Source: Reticulitermes speratus
Taxonomy: Eukaryota; Arthropoda; Insecta; Blattodea; Rhinotermitidae
Length of the DNA: 64,000 bases
Reading direction: 5' to 3'
Assembly (NCBI GenBank): GCA_021186555.1
Contig: JAJKFL010000011.1
Location: 6,454,501 to 6,518,500, forward strand
The notes below the pieces were generated by a model. That model was not told the origin of the DNA and did no database searches. It saw only the letters and a list, made by a program, of their open reading frames with translations. A program made the position numbers and the translations under genes. This document shows, one piece after another, positions 34,030-43,948 of the stretch. Positions within the stretch are counted from its first letter, which is position 1. Every line of letters starts with the position of its first letter.

Positions 34030-34115
34030 CTGGACAAAGTGGTACTGGGACAGGTTTTTGTCCCAGTACTTCCGTTTTTCGTGTCACTATCGTTCTATCA
34101 ATGCTCCGTTCACCT
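34030..34115 (+). mobile_element. SINE family B fragment
   Basis: The stretch ggacaaagtggtactgggac and following tatcgttctatcaatgctcc match the middle of the full copy at 22197-22489. Confidence 0.6.
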
Positions 34116-34802
34116 TATAATTATCAATGCCTTATAATTGAAAGCGCCTTTAAATAGAACACCAAAACACTCCATCAATTTGTCTTTCCAGAAATGTTAA
34201 ATTCCCCGGAATGCATTTTAGTGAATTCGTGACACCAAAATATCCCCGAATAATATATGAGAATGTATCCATGGAAGTGTTGTTGGTGGAAAATTTAATC
34301 AGTGATTGTATCTGTCAGATATTTCTCTTGTTTTCAGTGTATATTCGTTTCGTGTATTTAATCACAAGGTAGTCATCCGGTAAGACACGTGCTTCAGGTA
34401 CTTGACGTCAACATGCACACGTGCAGCTTTGATTTCGCTCATTGTCACTGAATTATGTGACTAAGCTGATTGGCCAAAACAGCGTAGCGAATTGGCCGCT
34501 CGCAGAGGAATATGTCCGTGCGCCTGTTGCTGCGCAGTAGGCTACTTTCCATCACTGAGTTCAGGCAAATACTGACAGCCTATTTCTTTGAGAAGCAAAG
34601 GAAAGCTGCAGCCACGTGAGCTTCGTTAATGGTTGCAGAGTCCTTCAGAAACTTATAGGTCCTTTGCTATTTAAAGTGTAAGCCTTTCACAAACTCTGGT
34701 TTGTGAAAACCTTAGGAGGTTATAATACGTAGATTTGATAGTTTTAGGAAACCTGTATTAAATTTACTATTCCTTTAAGAATTTATTCAAAATATTACAC
34801 TT
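34116..34802. other. No gene seen
   Basis: No recognisable feature. Confidence 0.4.
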
Positions 34803-35361
34803 TTAAACGTTTTGTCGATTTAAAAATATTTTAGAAATGTATTCTCCGATCTTCCCAGGAAACTTGATGGTCAATGTCTGCATCTTTTGCCATTGAAGGG
34901 AAGTTCTCTTGAGGTCTCCGGTCTTCTGACGTATGACCCTCGCCCACACTGGTCGATTGGTACCTGACAACTTGTTTTTCTCGTATTTAATGGTCAAAAA
35001 ATCTATAAAGGCCAGTGACGCGGCTTCAGTTTCGAGAATAACAGAGACAAATACACCGCTACGACAGCCTGAAAGCTCGGAAGTCCCCCTTTTGGGAAAA
35101 AGAGTGCTGGCCTCACACCCGAGTAGATGGGAACATCCTAGAATAAATGGAGAGCAAGGAGGGGCACATTCTTGTGGAATTTTGTGTGTAATTAGTGAAC
35201 ATGAGCCCAGCGGAGCGAAGCTAGTGATCATAAAATGGCACCCACCCGTGTGGCTAGACCGATGGTGGAAGGGTGGTGGTGGTTTTGGCAGAGGACGGAC
35301 GGACGGACATTTGAAAACATGCGCTCATTTGTATAACTACTTGCGTGTTCCGGTTTTATGA
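34803..35361. other. Unexplained long frames on both strands
   Basis: A 142-codon plus frame (34933-35361) and a 142-codon minus frame (34803-35231) overlap. I recognise no family in either. Composition is less AT-rich than the surroundings, which alone can create such frames. Could be an old mobile-element or exon remnant. Confidence 0.25.
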
Positions 35362-35723
35362 GCTCCTAAGTTTTTATGGACTGACTTACCATTCACAACA
35401 GCAAGGAACTTCATTACGTTATAGATAGCCTACCTACTTCGCAGCACTATAAAGGACTTTTTTTCTGAGTGCCATTAAGTGACATTTCTAAGAATAGGCG
35501 TGTTTCTGCCTCAATCATATAAACAATGTAGATATTTTCACTTTACATGACCTAACATTCGAAATAAACTTTCCCGTAAAAATGAACCCATAATTGTCAA
35601 TAAATTTATGAAGGAAGTAAAAAACACGACTGCACTCTGCGCGTGCGCGTAATAGCTCATCACCAACAACACCATCATTATCATCATCTTCTTATTCTTT
35701 TTATTCTTCTTTCTTCTTCATGA
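35362..35723. other. No gene seen
   Basis: No recognisable feature; ends in ttattcttctttcttcttc, just before the satellite. Confidence 0.4.
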
Positions 35724-37139
35724 ATTAGTCTTCTTATATTGCTCCGTGCTGTACACAATTAGTCTTCTTATATTGCTCCGTGCTATACACTATTTGTCTT
35801 CTTACGTTGCTCCGTGCTATACACAATTAGTCTTCTTACATTGCTCCGTGCTATACACAATTAGTCTTCTTACATTGCTCCGTGCTATACACAATTAGTC
35901 TTCTTATATTGCTCCGTGCTATACACTATTAGTCTTCTTACATTGCTCCGTGCTATACACAATTAGTCTTCTTACATTGCTCCGTGCTATACACTATTTG
36001 TCTTCTTACATTGCTCCGTGCTATACACTATTTGTCTTCTTACATTGCTCCGTGCTATACACAATTAGTCTTCTTACATTGCTCCGTGCTATACACTATT
36101 TGTCTTCTTACATTGCTCCGTGCTATACACAATTAGTCTTCTTACATTGCTCCGTGCTATACACTATTTGTCTTCTTACATTGCTCCGTGCTATACACTA
36201 TTTGTCTTCTTACATTGCTCCGTGCTATACACAATTAGTCTTCTTACATTGCTCCGTGCTATACACTATTTGTCTTCTTACATTGCTCCGTGCTATACGC
36301 TATTTGTCTTCTTACATTGCTCCGTGCTATACACAATTAGTCTTCTTACATTGCTCCGTGCTATATACTATTTATCTTCTTACATTGCTCCGTGCTATAC
36401 ACAATTAGTCTTCTTACATTGCTCCGTGCTATACACAATTAGTCTTCTTACATTGCTCCGTGCTATGCACTATTTGTCTTCTTACATTGCTCCGTGCTAT
36501 ACACAATTAGTCTTCTTACATTGCTCCGTGCTATACACTATTTGTCTTCTTACATTGCTCCGTGCTATACACAATTAGTCTTCTTACATTGCTCCGTGCT
36601 ATACACAATTAGTCTAATTACATAGCTCTGTGCTATACACAATTAGTCTTCTTACATTGCTCCGTGCTATACACAATTAGTCTTCTTACATAGCTCCGTG
36701 CTATACACAATTAGTCTTCTTACATTGCTCCGTGCTATACACAATTAGTCTTCTTACATAGCTCCGTGCTATACACAATTAGTCTTCTTACATAGCTCCG
36801 TGCTATACACAATTAGTCTTCTTACATTGCTCCGTGCTATACACAATTAGTCTTCTTACATAGCTCCGTGCTATACACAATCAGTCTTCTTACATTGCTC
36901 CGTGCTATACACAATTAGTCTTCTTACATAGCTCCGTGCTATACACAATTAGTCTTCTTACATAGCTCCGTGCTATACACAATTAGTCTTCTTACATTGC
37001 TCCGTGCTATACACAATTAGTCTAATTACATAGCTCCGTGCTATACACAATTAGTCTTCTTACATTGCTCCGTGCTATACACAATTAGTCTTCTTACATA
37101 GCTCCGTGCTATACACAATTAGTCTTCTTACATTGCTCC
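35724..37139. repeat. 34-bp satellite, about 42 copies, with higher-order structure
   Basis: The unit contains cttcttacattgctccgtgc and tatacacaattagt. Two variant zones exist: about 35980-36570 mixes an actatttg variant with acaattag, while about 36610-37139 mixes catagctcc with cattgctcc. A rare variant (tctaattacatagctc) occurs at 36613 and 37021, 408 bp or 12 units apart. Between them the tt/ta variants follow a five-unit pattern. The 152-codon frames are 102-bp by-products of the array. Confidence 0.92.
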
Positions 37140-37399
37140 TTTCTAATAGTCTGCTCTTCATATTTCTTGCACTCTCTTTCATTTTAGGTCCATGGAATAT
37201 GAAAGTAAGTCATTAATTTCAGTGTTTCTTTAAATCTGCAAAAAGCAAAGTGATACAAAATTTATTTCCCTGTCATAGACACGTAATATTTCATTTAATT
37301 CGAAAATAATTTTATCTCTGAGAGCCATAGATAAGTTGCAAAGCATGTAACTTAATTTTATGCTTTATTAGCTACAGTACTTCCCACCAACGAATAATA
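37140..37399. other. No feature seen
   Basis: Sequence between the satellite and the LINE fragment; nothing recognised. Confidence 0.4.
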
Positions 37400-37753
37400 A
37401 TGGAGAAGATCAGTTGAACCGATCGTGTGAGAAAAGGAGGAGTATTACATAGAGTCAAGGAGAAGAAGAATATCCTACATACAACAGAAAGAAGAAAGGC
37501 TAACTGGATTGGTCACATCTTGCGTAGAAACTTGTTTCTAAATCACGTGATTCAAGGAAAGCTAGAGAGAAGGATAGAAATAACGGGGAGACGAGGAAGA
37601 TGGCATAAGCAGCTACTGGATGACCTTAAGGAAAAGAGAAGTTACTGTAAATTGAAAGAGGAAGCACTAGATCGCATCCTGTGGAGAACTCGCTTTGGAA
37701 GAGGTTACGGACCTTTCGTAAGACAGACTACAGAATTAATTACTAATTTTTAG
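37400..37753 (+). pseudogene. LINE C-terminal fragment (family 2), copy 1
   Basis: Encodes ERRKANWIGHILRRN, then TGRRGRWHKQLLDDLKEKR and LWRTRFGRGYGPFVRQTTE, the C-terminal part of a non-LTR retrotransposon ORF2 after the polymerase domain. A second copy is on the minus strand at 58732-59215. Here an in-frame TGA at 37415-37417 (probably a former Trp codon) interrupts the start. Strongly 5'-truncated. Clade not assigned. Confidence 0.75.
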
Positions 37754-38184
37754 CAGCTGCTTCAATTATTTACAGATCTTGTACAATATCAGCGAAATTC
37801 GCTGTTTGAGGGCTGATACGCTGCATCCTCTAACATCTAAGTGAGACACTTTTAGAAAGTCCATAATGAACATCTGTAGAAGGAATGACTGCACGTCGAA
37901 TCACGTGTCTCTTCTGATGTCTGCTGGATACGGTAGCATACTTATTATATAAACACTGCCACACAGACACATATATATATATATATATATACTTGGTAAA
38001 CCTTTACTCTTTTAACTTTCTTAACTTTTTTAATTTACATAGCTTATATACATAAATATAGGCATTTTTTATAAAAATCCCTTGACATATTTATATTAAT
38101 TTATAACGTATTTTAATGTAAAGGGAATATTTCCTTTCTAATGCAGTTTTAAACTTTCTGTATACTAACAACTTTCTTAGAAAA
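37754..38184. other. No gene seen; TA microsatellite
   Basis: A (AT)n run occupies 37971-37991. The rest is AT-rich. Confidence 0.4.
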
Positions 38185-38224
38185 GGCCTGATGATGGCTC
38201 AGAATAGAGCCGAAACATGTTGCC
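38185..38224 (+). ncRNA. Hammerhead-like ribozyme motif
   Basis: Helix I GGC/GCC, core CUGAUGA, extra U, stem II GGCUC/GAGCC with loop AGAAUA, GAA, palindromic ACAUGU, U17. All core positions intact. No inverted partner seen nearby. Confidence 0.75.
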
Positions 38225-38909
38225 TGTAGAATAAACAAAACCTTTGTTTTGTGTGTGACTGACCTTGAAGATATATATTTGGTTAACTTAAATATAACCT
38301 CGCCTTTTATGCGCAATGACATGAAATATGTCTATTTTAGATTTTCAAAGGAATTACCAGCCTCCGAAATTCGTACAATTAGCATGTCACTGACCCTGGA
38401 CTCTTAGTTCAAAGTGTCGCTCGGTCTATCCCTTTGCTGTTAGCATGTTCCCCCGCAGTCATCATGTTACAAGTCTGCAGCTGCCTTTTGTTGATTAATT
38501 TCGTGATTTGATACAATCGAATGGTTATCAAACAGCGGCCGGTTCGACCATACTGTTCTCCTCATTACCCGGTCCGACCTCCCATTGCGACTGAGGGATG
38601 AAGACAGCTGTCCGTCTACACGTAACAACCCTGCAGACAAATGACTACCGAAACACGGGATTAAAACCTCAGCTTCGGGAACCGGTAATTTCTTGTAGGG
38701 TACATGTACGGAGTAAAGACTTTAAAGACTGTGATCTTTAGAGTAGCTTTAAACGACTTGAAGAGTAAAATTATTCTGCATTACATAGTTCTTTTCCTCT
38801 TCAAATTATGACTCTGCGTACACATTTGTAAAAGCGAGCGGACATAGACCAGTTTATCGTTCATAATGAGCTAACGCAGCGCCATAAAAGAAAAGTAAAA
38901 TTTCTCGTA
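38225..38909. other. No gene seen
   Basis: No recognisable feature. Confidence 0.4.
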
Positions 38910-38916
38910 TATCTAA

Positions 38917-39186
38917 AGATCCCCCCCCCTCCCCAATGTCTCGACAGCCCTTTGGGGACCTAGGCCTCCTCATTTTCGAGGCTTCGTGATCACACTTTTT
39001 AGACACACCACACTCGGTAGGACTCCTCTGGACGAGTGACCAGCTCGTCGCAGAGACCTCTACCTGACAACACACAACACTCACAAAAGACAGACATCCA
39101 TGCCCGCGGCGGGATTCGAACCCACAATCCCAACAAGCGAGCGGCAGTGGACCCACGGCTTAGACCGCGCGGCCACTGAGATCGGC
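38917..39186 (-). mobile_element. Leu-tRNA-derived SINE, family C
   Basis: Minus-strand copy: head gatctcagtggccgcgcgg, box B gggttcgaatccc, body gacgagctggtcactcgtcc, 3' end ggctgtcgagac. It is flanked by the 7-bp direct repeat tatctaa (38910-38916, 39187-39193). The A-tail has become a C-rich run on the plus strand (38921-38929). The frames at 38854-39156 and 39100-39282 are SINE. Confidence 0.82.
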
Positions 39187-39282
39187 TATCTAATGCTCTT
39201 TAGTGTCCAAAAAAACATTTATTTGTTTCAAGGTTACCATGTCATTCTGATAAGAATGTTATTTGACCTAAGATTAAGATAA

Positions 39283-39380
39283 ACATGGAGCACTGATGAA
39301 ATGATACTGACAGTTGAATACTGATGTTGTCGGAGAGAAAAGTGTCTGAAAGTCACTTTATCCACCACACGGCTAACATG
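39283..39380 (-). mobile_element. SINE family B fragment
   Basis: On the minus strand it resembles the middle of family B (aaagtgactttcagacac, ttcatcagtgctccat). Confidence 0.5.
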
Positions 39381-39919
39381 GACTGCTCTGACGTCGAAAT
39401 CTGGCCTGTGATATAAAAGTTTAGGAAATATGGGTAGTTTATTCCAACTACACAACTACAAGCTTGTTTTCACGATTACCCGGCAGCAAGTAAGTTTACA
39501 TGACGTATTAATTCTTAACTAAAGAATCTACTGTGATTTTGATTATATGAGGGTAAATCGTCTTGGGAATTTTGATGTCTTCAGCGTTGAAGCAAAATGT
39601 ATTGGCAACAAATTTGAAGATGATCTCTAGCTGCGAAAGGTTGTGTCACGATGGCTGATAACACAGAATGAGGATTGATACGAGCAGTTTGTCCCACGAT
39701 ATGATAAATGCTTCAGTCGTGGCAGATATTCTGTGGCAAATTAGTGAGATAGCAGTACAATTAAATATGAACTATTCTTACACTCGTAATATTATTTCTT
39801 CTCTGTAGTTCTATCCACAAAGTGCTTCAAGACAAAATATTTTTATATATAAACTCTATTCCATTACCTAAATCCGCTATATAGATTTCTAATTCAGAAA
39901 TTAATATTCAACTGATCCC
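39381..39919. other. No gene seen
   Basis: No recognisable feature. Confidence 0.4.
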
Positions 39920-40110
39920 TGTGGCCGTTAGGTTGCTGGGATTGCGGGTTCGAATTCTGCCGGGGAATGTATGTGTTGTACTGGTAGAGGCATCTGTGAG
40001 GGGCTGATCCCCTGTCCAAGGGAGTCCTACCGAGTGTGTGCGTGTGTCATTGAGTGCGATAAAGTGCAACAATAACCCTCTACGCCTACAAGAATTACGC
40101 AGAAGGGATC
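39920..40110 (+). mobile_element. Old Leu-tRNA SINE, family C
   Basis: Diverged copy: gatccctgtggccgttagg, box B gcgggttcgaattc, gtagaggcatctgtgagggg, ggagtcctaccgagtgtg. It lacks the typical A-tail; ends near ctacgcctacaagaa. Confidence 0.6.
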
Positions 40111-40330
40111 AGAATAAAAATAAGTTGATATACATCTAATTTTTCAATAAATTTTGCCGTATTTATGGAGTCGAAAGTTCATTATCTTGATCAAAAGAGT
40201 CCGCCATTTAACCATATTCTGAGCTAATTAAAATCAACCCACCGCTCACACCACATAGCCTTGTCTGTAAGATCCATTTTTATAAGTCTCCCATGTATTC
40301 TTAATTTTTCACATGGTATATATCTTCTGC

Positions 40331-40605
40331 GCCGATCCCAGTGGCCGCGCGGTCTAAGGCGTGGGTCTTCGGCCGCTCGCTTACTAGGATCGTGGGTTCG
40401 AATCCCACCTGGCGCATGGATGTCTGTCTCTTGTGAGTGTTGTGTTGTTGCAGGTAGAGGTCTCTGCGACGAGCTGGTCCCTCATCCAGAGGAGTCCTAC
40501 CGACTGTAGTGTGTCTCAAATGTGTGGATCATGAAACCTCGACGAAACGAGGAGGCCCAGGCCCATATAGGGCTGTCGAGCCATACAAAAAAAAAAAAAA
40601 AAAAT
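40331..40605 (+). mobile_element. Full-length Leu-tRNA-derived SINE, family C
   Basis: Head gatcccagtggccgcgcggt resembles tRNA-Leu (tggcc...ggtctaagg), with a long variable-arm-like insert and box B gtgggttcgaatccca. Body gtagaggtctctgcgacgag; 3' end cccatatagggctgtcgagc, then an A18-19 tail. Flanked by the 10-bp direct repeat tatcttctgc (40321-40330, 40606-40615). Length about 275 bp. A well-preserved, probably young copy. Confidence 0.9.
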
Positions 40606-40615
40606 TATCTTCTGC

Positions 40616-41170
40616 TTATAGACTGAAGTGTTTTACGCACCCCTTCATGTTATCCTTACAAATCGCACCCCATTTGATCACGCTATTATATTTTGTGAAA
40701 ATTAGACTCAAATGTGTTAAGCACTCAAAACGATTCTTGTATTCTCCTGATTTACTCTCCCTGAAGTTTTAATGTTCTCCATAATATACATTTTTCATAC
40801 TCTATGGGTTTTCGTAGAATAAAATAACATGTTTCACATCCAAAAGGAGCACGAAGTAAAATTATAGATTCGTATGGAGTGGTTTCTTTTACGGCTGTTC
40901 TGAGAATCTCACGCTTTACGGTATGTCCGGACGGATGCAGGTTTCTTATTCGTTAAAGCTGCCGCTCTCGGTGCGATGATAATAGAATGATCTTGTATTC
41001 TGGGCCTGCTGTGCCTGGGTTTAGATAGGAAATGCGAAGACTCGAGGCCTTGAACAGAACTATAACCACTGTGCCACTAAATCGATATGTAATTTCGATT
41101 TTACACAGTCGTGTCAACATACTTGAAATTTGCTACGTTTTTTAAGTAATTATTCTCTGTTATTATAGCG
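40616..41170. other. No gene seen; possible SINE-like minus-strand head
   Basis: On the minus strand near 41060-41085, tagtggcacagtggttatag is box A-like, but no convincing box B follows. Confidence 0.3.
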
Positions 41171-41470
41171 TGAAAAGCCAGGATAGCTTAGTCAGTATAG
41201 TGACTAAGCTACGGACTGGATGTCGGAGGAATCTTGGTTCAGTTCCCCATCAGGGCTAACGAATTTATCTTTCTCATAAGCGTTCAGACAGATTTTGGGG
41301 ACCCATTTGGCCTCCTCTTCAATAGGAACCGGGGGCACTTTGCTCGGGGTAAACTTTCCGAGGAGTGAAGCTCCTTACTTACCCCAAATATTTCCGAGTA
41401 CAAGAATGAGTGGAGCTGTACCTCCACTCCCAATCCTATATGTCTTTTTGTCGCCCACAGGGACATTACT
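41171..41470 (+). mobile_element. tRNA-derived SINE, family D
   Basis: Head gccaggatagcttagtcagt contains box A (tagcttagtcag); box B is ggttcagttcc at about 41230-41240. The body includes ggaaccgggggcactttgc and aagaatgagtggagctgtac, equivalent to other family D copies. Frames through this region on both strands (41284-41688) are SINE-derived. Confidence 0.65.
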
Positions 41471-42045
41471 GGTACCATTTTTCTCTTATTGTGACACTGT
41501 CTCTTGTGTTTTGACGACGGGTTGTGAATGTAAGCTACTTTTCTCGCGCCGGCATCAGATGCATCCAGCCCATCATTGCTGTAACAACGCACCCCTGACC
41601 ACATGCGGCTATCTGTCAGGGGAGACAGGTACCGGGTTCTTCTGACGAGATGAGTTACTGCGCAGGTCTTGGCCTGCCACACACACACCCCTACGTCTTG
41701 TTGTATAAGAGCCTGTCATCAAATCGGATGATTCATGAACCCGTATTGACTGATGCCATACACGGGAAAGTAGGCCAGTCCTGTCGTGTTGACCCAATTA
41801 TGACGGTATAGTCATTTGTACGGCCTTTCATTCCTTTCTCTCGCTTTTCAGAAAAGCATTTATTCCTTAGTTAGACCCGATGATCATCTGGATATAATCT
41901 TGGTATAATTGATAAAGGATATAGAAATATAACAGCTTCAGAGGTGTGAGTTGCTTGAAAAACATTTGTTAGTAGAAAATTTGTAACCCTAAATGTAATT
42001 TCCCATTATTAAGGGAGGAAATTTTACGTTTAACACAACTGTGTT
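41471..42045. other. No gene seen
   Basis: Repeat-like words such as ggtaccgggttcttc (about 41627) echo family D, but I cannot place boundaries. Confidence 0.3.
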
Positions 42046-42204
42046 ATTGTATTGACACTGTACAGTCTTATGCAGACAGAACGTTTCTACAGGTCGTCTT
42101 TAGGCCATCTTCAGGTCCAGACACAAAACTACATAAAACTTGATTATTTCTACCAACAAATACACCAAGACAAGTTTGTCACTGTTTTCTGTATTGAAAG
42201 AGTG

Positions 42205-42247
42205 CCCCAATACGTATTTCGGCAATTATATTGCCATCATCAGGGGG
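42205..42247 (-). ncRNA. Hammerhead-like ribozyme motif
   Basis: Minus strand: helix I CCCC/GGGG, core CUGAUGA, extra U, stem II GGCAAU/AUUGCC, GAA, palindromic AUACGUAU, U17. Core intact. Confidence 0.72.
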
Positions 42248-42375
42248 TTTTTTAAGTGAGTTGTTACATAGACCAATTCTTAAGTTACGTCTTAACAGTG
42301 AGTCACTATTTGTTATTACCACTTCATGAAATTTTTGTATAATTAGTGGTATTGTAACAGCTCACTTAAAAAAAA

Positions 42376-42417
42376 CCCCTGATGATGGCAATATAATTGC
42401 CGAAATGCGTATTGGGA
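42376..42417 (+). ncRNA. Hammerhead-like ribozyme motif
   Basis: Helix I CCC/GGG, core CUGAUGA, extra U, stem II GGCAAU/AUUGCC, GAA, AUGCGUAU (one wobble), U17. Partner of 42205-42247. Confidence 0.72.
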
Positions 42418-42622
42418 CACCCTTTCAATAAAGAAAACAGTGACAAACTTGTCTTGGTGCATTTGTTGGTAGAAATAATCAATTATACAAAGATGCACGG
42501 TGAATATAAAGTGAAACTACATAAAACTTATTCATATACAGGCACAGCAAGTATAAATATAGATATCTTTGTTTTTACAGGTATTATACAAGTAATTAAC
42601 TTTTTATATATTCTTGTGTTCT

Positions 42623-42668
42623 GGCCTGAAGATGGCCTGAAGATGGCCTGAAGATGGCCTGTAGAAAC
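42623..42668 (+). ncRNA. Hammerhead remnant with triplicated core
   Basis: The 12-bp word cctgaagatggc is present three times in tandem, then ctgtagaaacattc. The stem II 3' strand is lost, so it should be inactive. The opposite arm (about 42090-42120) has one copy. The multiplication probably arose by slippage. Confidence 0.5.
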
Positions 42669-42715
42669 ATTCTAAAAACCATCGCCTACATTACGCTGTA
42701 TAGTGTCAATACAAA

Positions 42716-43021
42716 AAATAAATATATGCCAAAAGAAAAATGTCCTCCTATAATTGGGAATGGCTTGTATCAAAATATAATTCCCCGTTAATTGACACAC
42801 GTTAAACTGAAATGCTCTATTATAATGTGCATAGTCACGATAGTATAGAGGATCACAGATATTTGTTTACTATAATAAATTGTATTACAATGAAAGAGAC
42901 CTTCATCGAAGACTTTATGCCGCGGGCTGCATACCTGCCAGGCCATAGTTGTGCGTCTGATGTCGAAAGATTTTATTGCACGCATCACACACTTGCCGGA
43001 GAAATTGTGCTCTGAGTAAGG

Positions 43022-43058
<37 letters not shown>

Positions 43059-43088
43059 TGTGTGTGTTTTAACGACTTGTTGCAAATA
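42716..43088. other. No gene seen; GA microsatellite
   Basis: A (GA)n run lies at 43024-43052, followed by a short (GT)n run. The frames at 42788-43015 are unconvincing. Confidence 0.4.
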
Positions 43089-43099
43089 ATTTATTTGTA

Positions 43100-43248
43100 A
43101 TCTGTGGTCTTTTGGGTGATTACACGGCGTCGTGAGGTAATTATTTACCGACGTCCCGAAACGTCGGTAAATAATTACCTCACGACGCCGTGTAATCACC
43201 CAAAAGACCACAGATTACATCAACATGGCGGCGGAAGCCTGAAATCAA
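43100..43248. mobile_element. Family II foldback; near-perfect palindrome
   Basis: Two 59-bp arms (43096-43154, 43161-43219) are exact complements around the 6-nt centre cccgaa. The right arm continues with atcaacatggcggcggaagc, the family II 3' end. An 11-bp direct repeat, atttatttgta, flanks the element (43089-43099, 43249-43259); the first few palindrome bases overlap it. The centre holds only the GAAAC half of the hammerhead. Confidence 0.85.
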
Positions 43249-43259
43249 ATTTATTTGTA

Positions 43260-43540
43260 GTACAATTTTTGCTTCTTCCTTCTATTCTGATAAACATTTC
43301 ACTTTTAACACCATCATTACTAGAGATATTTCAATTTTTATTTCATCCGATTTAATGTTTGGCTCCGTTAATATGTTTAAAGTATTTATTATCAGATTTT
43401 ATCTAAATGTAAGAAATAAATAAGTGTATGCACATCTTAACTCCTAACCTCTTGACAATATGTCATCTGTTTACAGTCAGAGTACTCTGCCTTCATAGTT
43501 TGAGGATATATGTAAATATACCGAAAAAGCAGTAACAGAT
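43260..43540. other. No feature seen
   Basis: AT-rich sequence between elements. Confidence 0.4.
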
Positions 43541-43549
43541 ATCCAATAA

Positions 43550-43939
43550 AATGTTAAAACAACACTGTTCACTGTATCTTCTTATAAAGATATGTATCGC
43601 ACTTCTAGAAGCGCGATACATATCTTTATAAGAAGATACAGCGAACAGTGTTGTTTTAACATTTTATCATTTTAACTATAATTTATGACTCACGATTTTG
43701 ACTTACGAAACAAATGTTTTTATGATTATAAACAGTGCAAAACTTTACGAGTGTCATTAGCAGATCTATCCAGCATTTGAAAAGCACTATTGAAAAACCC
43801 CTGATGATGGCTCATAGAGAGCCGAAACATGTGTAGGGTTTGACTATGATAAGGGGCTGATTGCACCTTGTTAGCGATTTGTGCATTTTGTTGGTGAGTG
43901 TCTAGAATGATAAAAATGCACGGTGAATTAAGACTAAAG
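43550..43939 (+). mobile_element. Penelope-like element with 5' hairpin and one hammerhead
   Basis: Flanked by the 9-bp direct repeat atccaataa (43541-43549, 43940-43948). The left third is a hairpin (43546-43600 with 43613-43667, one mismatch, 12-nt loop). Then comes a single hammerhead (43798-43838) and the family tail tgcattttgttggtgagtg and atgcacggtgaattaag. The fold lies upstream of the ribozyme rather than across it. Confidence 0.75.
43798..43838 (+). ncRNA. Hammerhead-like ribozyme motif
   Basis: Helix I CCC/GGG, core CUGAUGA, extra U, stem II GGCUC/GAGCC, GAA, ACAUGUGU (near-palindrome), A17. Core intact. Confidence 0.75.
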
Positions 43940-43948
43940 ATCCAATAA

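Larger units (their letters stand above)
42142..42513. mobile_element. Foldback Penelope-like element nested in 42046-42715
   Basis: Flanked by a 16-bp direct repeat, aaactacataaaactt (42126-42141, 42514-42529). The arms share ctaccaacaaatacacc (inverse tgcatttgttggtag) and gacaagtttgtcactg. Both hammerheads are intact. The right end carries agatgcacggtgaatat. Confidence 0.85.
42046..42715. mobile_element. Foldback Penelope-like element, interrupted
   Basis: Left end tattgtattgacactgtaca and right end agtgtcaatacaaaaaataa are inverted copies. Next inward are inverted hammerhead remnants (ctacaggtcg...ccatcttcagg; cctgaagatgg...ctgtagaaac). A 372-bp second foldback is inserted in the middle. 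Confidence 0.6.

Noticed and set aside
35724..37139. CRISPR-like array or repetitive protein gene in the 34-bp satellite
   Set aside because: Units are directly adjacent with no unique spacers, in a eukaryotic context. The 152-codon frames are 102-bp periodic artefacts.
40331..40420. Functional tRNA-Leu gene
   Set aside because: The head resembles tRNA-Leu, but it continues into a SINE body with A-tail and target duplication and lacks a proper matching acceptor stem.
40261..40509. Protein-like frames in the Leu-type SINE copies (also 53264-53622, 38854-39156)
   Set aside because: These peptides are translations of SINE family C and recur wherever the SINE occurs; they are not genes.
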